Source: Owenia fusiformis
Lineage: Eukaryota; Annelida; Polychaeta; Sabellida; Oweniidae
DNA length: 64,000 nt
Assembly: GCA_903813345.2 (NCBI GenBank)
Contig: CAIIXF020000013.1
Coordinates: forward strand, 215,008 to 279,007
Reading direction: 5' to 3'
Both the position numbers and the translations under genes were made by a program. The notes beneath the pieces were generated by a model. That model made no database searches. It saw only the letters and a program-made list of their open reading frames with translations, and was not told the origin of the DNA. Shown here in pieces: positions 23,231 to 34,603 of the stretch. Positions within the stretch are counted from its first letter, which is position 1; every line of letters starts with the position of its first letter.

Positions 23231-24240
23231 CTGAAAACAAATCAATGATTTTCAGTTGCAACATACTCAGAATAGAAACCCATTCTACATTCTATGTATT
23301 GATTTCAATAGTAAATTCACATATTTGAGACAAGACCTATTTTAGCGATATTTAGATGTCAGGGAAATTATCACTTCTTACAAACTCTTTTTAATAAATG
23401 AGTATACTGTGTACCTTAAAGAAGTATTTCCCCATTCAACTGAAATATACCGTAATTGTGACTCTAACCCCCTAGGAGGAAAGTTAGAACTGGTCAAAGT
23501 TCGCAAAATACCCAAATTACCCAAATGCGAGTAGGTAGTTACCAGTTTCACCACCAGGTGGCTGATTCGGGTCAATTAACATGGCAGGTATATAAGAAAG
23601 TTACCTTAAACTTGAATATCAGCAATTTAAGTGGCTCAATTTTCATATAACCCTTATGTGTCTGATACTTATACTCATGAAAATATGTCCAGGAAAGCAA
23701 AATATTATCTGTCCACTAAAAGAAAAGATATTTCATTTTTTGTGATTTTATAGCATGGGGTCTATGGGGAATCTCCCCGAGCTAGAAGTCACATTTTCAA
23801 AGAAAATTAATTTTTCAAAGTTGATAAACACTTTTTAAAACCACATTTCTAGATGTAATTTTACATGTAGATTTCAAATATGATATTACTTTGACTGAAT
23901 TTTTAATTTTTAATGAGGTAAATCAACATTATTTCTACTCGCATCTGGGTTATTGTCATTTTTTGACTTGAAACGAAAAACCCCTATGTTCTGCCCCCCC
24001 CCCCGCTAACCGTTGGTGTCATTCTCTATAGCCTAACTGTGTAAGGGTTAAGTTCACATGGCTTTAAGTTTTCAGGAATTTCAGGAAATTCCAGGGAAAA
24101 ATTGACCAAAATCTGACCCCATTACAAATCTGGATTTATTTTTTGGGGCGAGTAGGTTGTCAACCAAGGGTCTCAAAATTAATGTCATATTTGTTAATTT
24201 TTTTCCTATGAAAATACTTTTTCCTCCAAATTTGAAAGTA
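23231..24240. other. Intron, unassigned
   Basis: Intronic sequence between aconitase-like exons. A 16-bp word ACCCAAATGCGAGTAG near 23516 recurs inverted, with one mismatch, near 23935. A C-run lies near 23993-24005. Nothing else is recognised. Confidence 0.6.
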
Positions 24241-25219
24241 CAGGGTGTTCAGGAAATAAAGATATTTATTCATGGATTGCATTGAAAGTTTCAGAGATTA
24301 TAGTTTTATAGTTTAACATATTGTTGGAGTTTCAGCTTCAAGCCATTTGATTGGTTGATTCTGTGGTTGTCATAGCAACGCGAGTAGCGCTAAGGCGGGG
24401 CAGGTGGAATAACTACAGTATATTTGCATGTTTTAAATGTTTTAAAAAGAGATTCTATTGTGTTTATGACTTAAAACGGATGCTTAAACGTAGTTATAAC
24501 TAAAAGCCAGAAATTCTTTGCCAATTTATCAATTTATTCTACAAAATTTCCCCCATTCTAGACACAAACTCTTTGCCTCTTGAACCTTCTTCAAATACTT
24601 CACAGAATTCTTCTTGGCTCATTTCCTAAAGTCTGTTTAACAAATGTGAATGTATGGTATGAGTATTCTCAAATGCATGTCCTCTTAAGTCCTGTTTTGA
24701 TTCAGCAAAGAAGTATATATCATTTGGCGCTTGGTTGGGTGAATAAGGTGGATGCTTGAGTTGCTCTAATCTCAGCTACTCAATTTTTTAGTGATTATGG
24801 CAGCAGTATGGGAGGGGGAATTGTCCAAGTGGAAGAGAAATTGCATCCCGAGTTGCTTTCTATGTAATGCCTGCATTAAGTCATGAAAATTCCACTGAAT
24901 ATCATTAAAAAGCATTTATTTGACTTTTATATCATAAAACAAAGAAATAGGAGAATTTTATCATGGAGATGCACCAAGAAAGCTTTAAATATGGAGTCAA
25001 AATCGGTTTGCCATGCTAAATGTTGCACAGAAACTACTGCAGTCATTCCATATGCCCCGCCTTAGCGCTACTTGCGTTGCTATGCCAACCACAGAAATGA
25101 CAAATCAAATCGCTTGAAGCTGAAACTCCAAAATTAAGTTTAAATATGTTTAAACTATAATCCCTGCAAATTTTATTAAAAAGTTATGTCATTATTATCT
25201 TTATTTCCTGAACACCCTG
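24241..25219 (-). mobile_element. Mariner-like element relic with transposase fragment
   Basis: The ends are inverted repeats starting CAGGGTGTTCAGGAAATAAA and extend, imperfectly, about 170 bp inward (including AGCGCTAAGGCGGGGCA near 24390 and its complement near 25060). TA flanks both ends. The minus-strand interior encodes LDNSPSHTAAIITKKL and, one frame over, EQLKHPPYSPNQAPND, the second and third catalytic-aspartate motifs of mariner transposases, followed by IYFFAESKQDLRGHAF. Stops and a frameshift separate them, and the N-terminal half is missing. It lies in an aconitase intron. Confidence 0.85.
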
Positions 25220-25483
25220 TATATGTAATGGGTCTACATTACTCTCAAAAGCACTCAAATTTCGTTTTTCCCAAATTTTTTGGAAGGATAACCTACCGAA
25301 ACCCATCACTTGCTTGGCCCTTGTTTTACACCATTCAATTTTCAGGAAATTTGAAATTTGTTGCTTTAGCCATGAGTTCAGTGTAGCATCGCCATTCAAG
25401 TCATGAGGAACTGACAAACTCAATACTATAAGCATCAGAAGCATAATACATTTTAGTGCTGTACAGCAATAGTGTACACTCAC

Positions 25484-25616
25484 CTTGTATTATTGCAAAG
25501 CTCTTTACAATGATAGCTCTGCCTCCTAGATGACGTGGTTCTAGAGCTGCATGTTCCCTGCTGCTGCCCTCGCCATAGTTCTCATCTCCTTCTACAACCC
25601 ATGAAAGTCCATTGGC
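25484..25616 (-). pseudogene. Aconitase exon: [20 protein letters not shown]
   Basis: The acceptor TTGATACAG precedes 25616 and the donor GTGAGT follows 25484. It reads [20 protein letters not shown], then [20 protein letters not shown], a nearly unchanged active-site segment. It joins in phase (Gln, then G|AA) to ETNLEKQG of the next exon. Confidence 0.93.
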
Positions 25617-26528
25617 CTGTATCAAAAGAGCAGCATGTTTGAAACTCTTAATTTCACATGTAATGTATGCATTGAAAATATGTTATTTACAATGTCCAAG
25701 ACAACAAATGCATATGTATCAGGCTCCTAGTGACCTTTTGTTACTTTGAAACTGGAAAGGGGTTCACTCTAACCCCCTTGGCTACAGGCTTGTGGTACAC
25801 CATCATACTCTCCAGTCAGATTATTACTACTTTTCAACTATCAATTTTACTACCTCCAACCAAAACCTGTGAAGTTCATTTGCCTGCAGAAAATACAAAA
25901 GGCATGAACATATCTTCTATATTTCAACAATTTAAATAGAAGACTATACTAACCCTATGAGTAAATTGTTTGATATGTTGTCAAGATGTCCTCTGTATTT
26001 CAACAAACACAGCATAGAAATACTGTATATCATTATGTTTGGATAACTGAAATACAAACAGATATTTTAGTGACATTCTGGTACATTACAAAGGCAACAC
26101 GATTAAACATCACAGCTTCTAACAAATTATTTACTAAGAACTATTGGTAATGATTTGTAATACTGATCGGGATCTACTACACTGATGAGCTTACATTATC
26201 AGCCACTAGTCATGCCCCATTACCCTCATTTACAATACATTAATAACTGTAAACTAAGGAAACATGTACTGATCATTAAGTCACAGCACTTCTTGTGATT
26301 TGTCTTTGACCTATGACTACTGACCTATACCGGCGATTACTAGAGTGCTGCTAACTCGATAAAAGGCTGGCGCTGGCTAGAATTGTCTATGGTTCTAACC
26401 ATGATAAAGATACCAGTTCTTCAACTCGACAATGGGAAGAACTGCTCTACCATAGTGACTAATATGTCATGATATGACATCTAAAGAGTCAATAAAAGAT
26501 ATACATATACTGATCATTAAGTAAATAC
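25617..26528. other. Intron where expected exons are missing
   Basis: In aconitases the segment between LEDLQ-LIKVKGK and the GDENYGEG region (about 90 residues including CTTDHISAAGPW) should lie here. I found no frame resembling it on the minus strand. The loss is either a deletion or decay beyond recognition. Confidence 0.55.
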
Positions 26529-26720
26529 CTTGATTAGAATACCCACAATTATCTTCCAGATCTTTGCCAGACCATTTCTCAAATGGTGTCAGTAGTTGTA
26601 GACGCTTACTTTCAGGGGATACATCCACTTGGAGACTAGAGCCCTCTGCTGGTGGTTCCTGGTATGTGTCCTGACCTGGAAGGTTGTCACCATATGGTGC
26701 GCCTAGCATAAACTTGGAAC
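26529..26720 (-). pseudogene. Aconitase exon: SKFML..GQDTYQ..DVSP
   Basis: It reads [20 protein letters not shown], then [20 protein letters not shown], then [18 protein letters not shown] one-base loss puts the last codons out of frame; one frame over they read IIVGILIK, matching the L-Q-x-LIK end. The donor is GTATTT. The first ~54 bp and their acceptor are duplicated immediately upstream, giving an alternative start at 26774. Confidence 0.9.
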
Positions 26721-26774
26721 CTAAATAAATATGTTCATCACCATATGGTGTGTCTTCTAGCATAAACTTTGAAC
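26711..26774 (-). repeat. Duplicated splice acceptor and exon start
   Basis: TATTTATTTAG|GTTCCAAGTTTATGCT (exon start 26720) and TATTTATCTAG|GTTCAAAGTTTATGCT (start 26774) are tandem copies 54 bp apart. Both lead into xAPYGD or DTPYGD codons. The duplication is 18 codons and frame-neutral. Confidence 0.85.
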
Positions 26775-27510
26775 CTAGATAAATATTAGGTAGTAAGCTA
26801 GCACCCAAAAATGTATTAGTTTGTGAACAAATTGAAATTCTTATGTATTTTTATGTGATACTTCAGAAAATTTTTGTCTGACACGCCATATCCGGGGCGA
26901 ACATTGTCAAATTGGGGTTTTCGACCCTAAAATGGAAAACTACAGGGGGTACTTTATCATCATTGAATAAATCATTCAGTTGGTCTTCAATCATCATGAT
27001 AATTGTGCTGAGAATTGATGAGATCGTTTTGAGGTAAATATAGTCTAATTGATTTCACATCAACAACTGAATACTACAGTAGTATGTTTCAAGATTGTGG
27101 AAACCACAATTTTCGTTCAAAATATCCTTAATTTTGGCAAAACCTGAACATGTACATCATGTAGAATATGGATTTTTCACGAATTCGGATCAATAGATAT
27201 CAGAACATTTTAGCACACTCAAAATAACCAGTACAGATCAAACATTTAAATTTTCCAAACTTTAATACTGATAGAAGTAAAGGTCCCAGCCTCGTTTTTG
27301 TTTTCAAAATCTTGTAGAATCTGTGATTTGGAGGATGCATTGAATGATACGTTTAGAAGCTTATATTTCTTTTAAAATATTCAAATTGATTTGAATAATC
27401 ATCTTCAATTTCCTCCCGATAATCGATCCATTATAGATAAATTAATCGAAACAAGCATTCAGGTGTTTTAGGATACAAAAACAAAACAGAACAGATGTAT
27501 GATAATTAGA

Positions 27511-27633
27511 GGTTATGTCACTATCGTTGCATATATGCCCGAGAGTTTCAGTGATAAACATGTATGGCCCGACCTTGGGAGGGACATTGATCACTGAGAA
27601 CCGAGGGCATATGTGCAACTATAGTGACATAAA
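27511..27633. mobile_element. ~120-bp hairpin MITE
   Basis: The left arm GTTATGTCACTATCGTTGCA and the complement of TGCAACTATAGTGACATAAAC pair with few mismatches, continuing through ATATGCCC/GGGCATAT and CAGTGAT. It is non-coding and intronic. Confidence 0.75.
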
Positions 27634-27920
27634 CGATTTATAACATACCTATGATAATCTAGTCTGATCAGAGAGTACTGTTTTCTTATCTAATTGTCTA
27701 GCTATGGTTCGGAAATGATGATTTATCCCCATGTTTGTATCTTACGAGTCAATTTGACCTGGGCCTAATGTATGACGTAGTTCCAGCGCTTGACCAATCA
27801 GAAAGTTAGCAGGCGCGGGCTTTTCAAAAGTTATATTGACCCGCTGTCTTGTGAACACTCTACACTATACCTCATCATAGATATGTTATAATGATAATTA
27901 TTGACATATGATAAACATAC

Positions 27921-28081
27921 CATTATGGGCAGTGAGTTCATCTATGAGTGGGCTGGTGATGTCACAAATGTATGAGTGGCAAATTTGGCATCATTGCGAC
28001 AAGTTAAGTTCCTGTTATATCACCCTTCTTGACATCACGTTTGTCAAGCACCATACCAACTGCCTCTCCAAGAACAACTGC
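27921..28081 (-). pseudogene. Aconitase exon lacking the CGPC cysteines
   Basis: The acceptor TTTATTGTAG precedes 28081. The reading AVVLGEAVGMVLDKRDVKKG stands where the family has VLANACGPCIGQWDR-D-KKG, so both remaining Fe-S ligands are gone. A frameshift follows, then NLTCRNDAKFATHTFVTSPA aligns with the N-F-T-x-RND..THAFVTSPE segment, and a stop ends it. The donor is GTATGT. Confidence 0.85.
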
Positions 28082-28423
28082 CTACAATAAAGAAACAAAC
28101 ATATGGGCCATCATTGTAAATTCAAAGCCACATCTGATTCATAGTATTTCAGCTAATCTAAATCTAAATTCCTAAGTTTATCAACATGGAAAAAGATGAT
28201 TATGACATATCACACAAACATAGCTGCAACAAATGACTTGTGTTTGCTTAAAAAGGTTAAGACGCTTGATCATTATGTTCAAGAGATGTTTGTTAAACTG
28301 ATTCAATAATTTTGTAAAATGAGTTATTATTGTCCATACACGGTCTGCTCTGTCTTAAGAAACAAGCCATATGCATATGAACAGCTCAAAGTATTGCTTT
28401 GATTTTTCCAGACATACATGTAC

Positions 28424-28581
28424 CTGTCCATCTCTTTCAATGATAGCTCTGATCTGTTCTGAGCCAGGTGTGATTGTGAATGCAGCCTTGGCCTTGACAC
28501 CTTTATCCAAACACTGCTTGGCTATAGCTGCAGATCTGCTCATTTCTTCATAACTGCTGTTGGTACAACTTCCAATCAGAC
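28424..28581 (-). pseudogene. Aconitase exon: [19 protein letters not shown]
   Basis: The acceptor TGTTTAG precedes 28581 and the donor GTACAT follows 28424. It carries aconitase signature 1, [18 protein letters not shown], with the first Fe-S cysteine intact, then [19 protein letters not shown]. No lesion is visible. Confidence 0.93.
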
Positions 28582-28683
28582 CTAAACATTAAAATCAATA
28601 GAGTTAGCATTACTGAATTCAAATTTTTATATGTACTCAAAAGATTGTATGAAATTTTCAAAATGAAATTACTTTATTATTTA

Positions 28684-29255
28684 CAGGTTGAGCCAAAAAA
28701 TGTAACCCTAACGAATCTTAATAACTCAGTCATCCAGTATGGGCATTGAGTCATATTTGGCACAACTGACCCTTGTTCAATGTACTTTCATTCTTATAAG
28801 TTTCATTTTTCTACTCAAAAGGTTATGATTTTATGGCCATTTTACAAAACATGCTCCAAATGCCAAAACATACCAAAACCACCCAATATGAATCGCCAAA
28901 ATTTTACTTTTGGGGCTATTTCAAATATAATGTGTACATTAAAAACTCTTAGAAGCATCAGAGAGTTGACACAAGATATTAGAAGGGAAATGAGAGCCTT
29001 TACACAAGATATTTGTGAGCGTGTAGTCAGAAAACTTTACCCGATGTGTTAAATTTGATTCAAAACACAAGACTGTCATTTTGAGGATGTTTTTTAAAAT
29101 GGCTATAAAATCATGACCACTTTGAGTCGACCCATGAAACTTAGTAAAATGAAAAACATTGAACAAGGGTAACTTTTGCCAAATATGATTTTAACCCCAT
29201 ACTGGATAAGGAAGTTATAAAGATTCGTTTGGGTTACATTTTTTGGCTCGCCCTG
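28684..29255. mobile_element. 572-bp TA-flanked TIR element
   Basis: The left end CAGGTTGAGCCAAAAAATGT and the complement of the right end (CAGGGCGAGCCAAAAAATGT) match over about 35 bp, with TA on each side (28682-28683, 29256-29257). The interior is non-coding. It shares ACATGCTCCAAATG-like sequence with the partial element at the window's right edge. Type: mariner-like MITE, inserted in an aconitase intron. Confidence 0.85.
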
Positions 29256-29429
29256 TACTTTGGTGGTTCTGTCAGATTTCAATGTTATTTCGCAATCTTA
29301 TTGTTTCTTAAGACAGAATTAATTCAATATTCAGGAAGTTCATGTAAACTTCCTACATAGATACCATGTGGGGTAACTCTCAAAATATTTCTACACAAGC
29401 TGTAACATTGAAATGAAGTTACTACATAC

Positions 29430-29535
29430 CAACTTTGATGTCCAAAGGCCAGTCATTCTTCTTGGTTCTGTCTCCAAGCTTCTGTATGGGATGTGGAAAG
29501 TCAGAAGTGAATGGACCATTGACATGGGGCTCAAA
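29430..29535 (-). pseudogene. Aconitase exon: HVNGPFT..WPLDIKV
   Basis: The acceptor TATTCCAG precedes 29535 and the donor GTATGT follows 29430. It reads FEPHVNGPFTSDFPHPIQKL, then GDRTKKNDWPLDIKV, with no internal lesion. It joins in phase to the LIGSCTNSS exon. Confidence 0.92.
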
Positions 29536-29739
29536 CTGGAATACAGAAAATAGCAATTCGAAATTTGAATTGTTCCATTATTTATAATATGGCAACTGGC
29601 ACAGATGCTTTATTTTTTCAACCATACTATTAAAAGTTATGAAATTAAAACTGATATTACAACACAAACAGATAATAATTAAATGAAAACACAGAATTAA
29701 ACTCCGTGCCAAGAACTGATGGCCAAGAACTGATGAAAA

Positions 29740-29830
29740 GTCAGTCCACCCCAGTAGGGATTGAACCTACTATCCCAGATACATAAGTACCTACGACTAC
29801 ACAATACTTCAGGCTTTAGCATTTTATCCA
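29740..29830 (-). repeat. Possible tRNA-derived SINE head
   Basis: The minus strand contains GGATAGTAGGTTCAATCCCT, which resembles a T-arm with a B-box (GGTTCAATCC) and a short matching stem (AGTAGG/CCTACT). About 30 bases upstream TGTAGTCGTAGG is a weak A-box. I could not fold a full acceptor stem, so this is not called as a tRNA gene. Confidence 0.3.
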
Positions 29831-29867
29831 TGAATTAATCTATAACAGATGTGCACACTTTATTATG

Positions 29868-29961
29868 CTTAACTCACTCAGATTTATCTCAATAAGCTGA
29901 TCATATTAACATCATTTATCTGCAGCAAGGAGATCTTGCCTCACATCATCAGCAGTCTCAC
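29868..29961 (-). pseudogene. Aconitase exon with two in-frame stops
   Basis: After the acceptor GGTATAG the exon reads GETADDVRQDLLAADK, stop, C, stop, YDQLIEINLSEL. The family has a Gly and a His where the TGA and TAA stand (D-x-G-C-x-Y-D-Q). The expected donor after the exon is CATAAT rather than GT. This is the strongest direct evidence of pseudogenisation. Confidence 0.88.
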
Positions 29962-30286
29962 CTATACCTGCAGCCAATACACATTCAATTTAACTAAAAT
30001 TATTTTATGTCTATGTTAATATTACATCCTTCTCACAGGACAGATTGCTATAAAGTAATAATATAAAAAGGATTGGACAGAAGGGTTATGCCTATGGTAA
30101 GCCTCTCCAAGTGAATAGCAATGCTTTAAATGCCCCATATAAACTTATATCATAGTCTTATCATGAAAAAGTAATATTTGAATGATTAAACTATATGTCA
30201 AACTTTGCATGGTGCCTTTAACCATGTCTTACTCCAATGATTAGAGAACAATGGACATGATTAACTTTTGAAAGACTATTTTGAAA

Positions 30287-31164
30287 CTAGACAACAGCAA
30301 CGCCAAAGCATAGCAAATCGCATTGAACAGTCATGGCTGGCATACTAACAAACAAAGAATATAGCAAAAATAATGGCGACCTTCTACCAAAAGTGTCATT
30401 AGACAGTGTGCCATGCTTATAGTACTCACATACCAAATATGAACAAAATCGCTCATCTACTTTTCGAGTTATAGTAAAATATGTTAAAATGGCGGCCATT
30501 TTTCAAAATGGCCACCTTCTACCAAAAGTGGCATTAGACAGTGTGCCATGCTTATTGTATTCACATACCAAATATGAACAAAATTGCTCCACTACTTTTC
30601 CAGTTATAGTAAAATACGTTAAAATGGCAGCCATTTTTCAAAATGGCCACCTTCTACCAAAAGTGTCATTAGACAGTGTGCCATGCTTATAGTATTCACA
30701 TACCAAATATGAACAAAATCACTCGACTACTTTTCGAGTTACAGCAAAAATCATAAAATAACGAGTAAAGGCCCCCTTTTTCAAGATGGCTGCCATGTGC
30801 TTCTTTAATATTTACATTTCTAGCTTTATTAATGTCCTTTATAACTTTTTACATATAAAACATATTGCTATTACAGTTTTACATATTGCACCTAAATAAC
30901 TGTAAAATCGGCATTAAAATGGCCATCATTTTTAAATGAGCGGCCATTTTCAAATGAGCGGCCATTTTGAAAATCGGCTTTCGAGCAGAACTTTTAAAAC
31001 CATAGGGTATATGTGTACAAAATATGAACAAAATCGGGTCAACTGTATTTGAGTTATTGCCTGGACGGACATATGTACTACGTACGTACGGATGGATGGA
31101 CGGATGGACAGGCAGACGGATGGAGGTGTTCCCTATATCCCTCCGAACTTTGTTCGATGGGATA
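30287..31164 (+). mobile_element. Pearl/HINE-like element, family A (copy 1)
   Basis: The order is a 5' segment with AACGCCAAAGCATAGCAAAT; 135-bp core units (marker CTTCTACCAAAAGTG at 30381, 30516 and 30651); a unique 3' part; an ACGG/ATGG/ACAG microsatellite (31085-31125); and the terminal hairpin TATCCC..CGAAC..GTTCG..GGGATA at 31136-31164. The 5' end carries 'ATCGCATTGAACAG', related to the hairpin stem. It lies in an aconitase intron. Confidence 0.75.
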
Positions 31165-31249
31165 GTAAATGTATATTGACAGTATACATTATACATTTTT
31201 CACCATGTTTGGTCAGTCATCGGTGAGGGTATAACAAATACATGTATAC

Positions 31250-31354
31250 CTGATCTGTTGGTGGCATCAAAATATGCTTTCATACAGTGGTTGTACGGAG
31301 ACAAAGATGTTGCAGCACCTATTTCAGCTCCCATGTTCCATATTGTATCCATAC
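31250..31354 (-). pseudogene. Aconitase exon: [11 protein letters not shown]
   Basis: The exon is open throughout: [20 protein letters not shown], then [15 protein letters not shown]. The acceptor is GTTTAG and the donor GTATAC, in phase with both neighbours. The TIC of the family is TIW here and R-M is C-M, so conserved residues have drifted although the frame is intact. Confidence 0.9.
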
Positions 31355-32107
31355 CTAAACAGTAATAAACACATGTTTAAAGGTTGATTGCCTGGAAATA
31401 TTTACACAATTGAACATGTTGAACAACTAATATACATACTTTTTGTGGCTTGGTTGAATGGCTATGAATCCCAAGTTCCGATGTGTCTCATCAAGAAGAC
31501 AATAGAGTGACAGAGATTATGTCAAGCCGAGTTTATAATTTTTGTGCGAATTTTCTTCTTGGATCGAACAATTTCATTTTAATTTGATTAACTTATATTA
31601 CGATAGGTGGCAAAAGGTCTCAAGGTAGGTCAAGTGACACAAAACAACAGATCATATGACTGCTCAGCTTCAATTTTGCTCTTGCAGTCGAAACTGAAAC
31701 TTCTTTCATCGATATCTAGGTAATTTTTTCAGCCTCCAGTATTTTGACAAAAGTAAGTTCAGGTCGTAGCCATTCTTCGGGGCACATTTGAGGCACCAAC
31801 GATTTTTTGAGTTTTTCTAAGGAATCATTCCTGATTTCCAGCTATTGCACCTTTAATTGATTAGTTATGTTTTTGGTATTATAGAATAAAGGGACTTATT
31901 TTCCAAACACTGGCTATGATACTGAACAGTATAAAATATAATTATTCATACTCATGTACATGTATGATCAAAATCTTTTAATGCATTTTTATTTTTTTCT
32001 ACTGAAAATGCAATTTTAAAGTGCACAAATATAAATCACTTGAAACAAGAATATGCACATATAGTAAAACAAGTGGAAGATATTTGAAAATACTTGAAGT
32101 GGTTTAC

Positions 32108-32259
32108 CTGTACAAGATATGGAGTGCAAGCCTGGGCCAAAGTATTCTATAATGGCTCCTGTGCCTCCTTTAACTGTGAGAATTGCCTGTCACCTTAAGG
32201 ATACCATCCTTTGGTGAGGTCCACTCACTCAACTCTCCTGTCAGCTTAACTCCAATCAT
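32108..32259 (-). pseudogene. Aconitase exon: IGVKLTG..SPKD..KGGTGA
   Basis: The exon starts ATGATTGGAGTTAAGCTGAC after an AG and ends before GTAAAC. It reads MIGVKLTGELSEWTSPKDGI. An extra base near 32190 then shifts the frame to [18 protein letters not shown], followed by LHSISCTG. One inserted nucleotide breaks an otherwise well-conserved exon. Confidence 0.9.
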
Positions 32260-32329
32260 CTACAGTCAAAACATAAACATGTACCGTATTCTCCCTAATG
32301 AGTCCACAGCCATTTTCAGGGAGGGGGTC

Positions 32330-34603
32330 AAAAATGAAACAAGAACACAAATGTGTACAATATGTCCCCACCAATGGGTGATCCCGTCAAATGGTTATCC
32401 CGAAAATGAGTAGACAAGACTTTACCATTACAATTTTGGGACGGAAAATGCAAATGACCACTTTAAAATTTACCCAGAATGCCAAAAAATTAGTCAGCTC
32501 TAGATTTTCATACTAGAAACCATCCCTGAAAATTTGAAATTGATCAGTCAAACAGTAAACCAGAAAACGCGTAAACAAGACTTTACAGACAAGATTTTAG
32601 GACAGAAAAATCCAAAATGGCTGCCTTGACATTTGCCCAGAATGCCTAACAAGAACACAAATGTGTACAAAATGTCCCCACCTATGAGTGATCCCGTCCA
32701 ATGGTTATCCTAAAAATGAGAAGACAAGACTTTACCGACACAACTTGAGGACAGAATATCCAAAATGGCCACCTTTAAATTTACCTAGAATGCCCAAAAA
32801 TTAGTCAGTTCTAGATTTTCATACCAAGAACCACCCCTGAAAATTTGAAATTGATCCCTCACACAGTTAACCAGAAAACATGTAAACAAGACTTTACAAA
32901 CAAGATTTTAGGACGGAAAATCCAAAATGGCTGCCTTGACATTTATCCAGAATGCCAAAAAACTAATATCTTCTAGATTTTCATACTCAGAATCATCCCT
33001 GAAAACTTGAAATTGATCTACCAAACGGTTCACCTGGAAATGCGCAGACAAAACTAAACAGACAAGATTTTAGGACAGAAAATCCAAAATGGCTGCCTTG
33101 ACATTTATCCAGAATGCCAAAATCTAATCAGATCTAGATTTTCACACTAAGAATCATCCCTGAAAATTTGAAATTGATTTACCAAACAGTTCACCTGGAA
33201 ATGCGTAGACAAGACTTGACAGACAAGATTTTAGGACAGAAAATCCAAAATGGCTACCTTGACATTTACCCAGACTGCCAAAAAACTGATCAGATCTAGA
33301 TTTTCATACTAAGAATCATCCCTGAAAATTTGAAATTGATCTACCGCAGAGTTCACCTAAAAATGCGTAGACAAGACTTTACGGGCAAGATTTTAAGATG
33401 GAAAATCCAAAATGGCTGCCTCGACATTTGCCCAGAATGCCAAAAAACTAATCGGATCTAGATTTTCATACTAAGAATCATCCCTGAAAATTTGAAATTG
33501 ATCTACCAAACGGTTCACCTGGAAACGCGTAGACTAGACTTTACAGGCAAAATTTTAAGACAGAAAATCCAAAATGGCTGCCTTGACATTTATCCAGAAT
33601 ACCAAAAAACTAATCAGATCTAGATTTTCATACTAAGAATCATCCCTGAAAATTTGAAATTGATTTACCAAACAGTTCACCTGGAAATGCGTAGACAAGA
33701 TTTTAGGACAGAAAATCCAAAATGGCTACCTTGACATTTACCAAGACTGCCAAAAAACTGATCAGATCTAGATTTTCATACTAAGAATCATCCCTGAAAA
33801 TTTGAAATTGATCTACCACAGAGTTTACCTAAAAATGCGTAGACAAGACTTTACGGGCAAGATTTTAAGATGGAAAATCCAAAATGGCTGCCTTGACATT
33901 TATCCAAAATGCCAAAAAACTAATCAGATCTAGATTTTCATCCTAGGAATCATTCCTGAAAATTTGAAATTGATCTACCGATTAGTTCATCTGGAAATGC
34001 GTAGACAAGACTTTACAGACAAGATTTTAGGACGGAAAATCCAAAATGGCTGCCTTGACATTTACCCAGAATGCCCAAAAACTAATCAGATCTAGATTTT
34101 CATACTAAGAATCATCCCTGAAAATTTGAAATTGATCTACCAAACGGTTCATTAAAAATGCGTAAAAAAGACTTTAAAGACAAGATTTTAGGACGGAAAA
34201 ATCCAAAATGGCCGACAGGCTTTTACAACAAAGTACACCTGACCTGTACGGATGGACAGACAGACAGATGGACAGACAGACAGATAGACAGACAACCAGA
34301 CGGACGGACACGCCTAGGCCGACAATATGGCCCCACACTGTGGTGGGGAGATAAAAAGCAACAGTGAAGCCGTTTTTCTTTAAGTTTGCAGACAAGGATT
34401 TTAGCATTTGACTTCAAAATGGCCGACAGGAAGTAGGTATCGAGTTAATTTTTTTCATCCACATCTGTATGCACTCATAAGTAAGCCCTGAAAATTTGAA
34501 GGTGATATCTGTAGCGGTTTTGGAGAAAACTGCCGGATGTACAGACAGACGGACGCGCCTAGCCTGACAATATGGCCCCACACTATGTGGTGGGGACATA
34601 AAA
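32330..34603 (+). mobile_element. Pearl/HINE-like element, family B, long tandem core
   Basis: A tandem array of about eleven ~160-bp units runs from 32330 to 34230 (marker TTTTAGGACGGAAAATCCAA). It is followed by an ACAG/ACGG microsatellite (34250-34310) and the hairpin CCCCACACTGTGGTGGGG (34331-34348) with AGATAAAAA. A second end, with a shorter microsatellite and the hairpin CCCCACACTATGTGGTGGGG (34576-34595), follows, so two copies are joined or one end is duplicated. Core, ACRG microsatellite and terminal hairpin match the architecture known for pearl elements. Confidence 0.75.

Noticed and set aside
32330-34230. Regularly spaced direct repeats resembling a CRISPR-like array
   Set aside because: Units are ~160 bp with no short repeat/unique spacer pattern, in an intron-containing animal genome, and end in the microsatellite plus hairpin of a pearl-like element.
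34158-34417. ORFs rich in DRQTDRWTD or SVCLSVCLS
   Set aside because: Translations of the ACAG/ACGG microsatellite.
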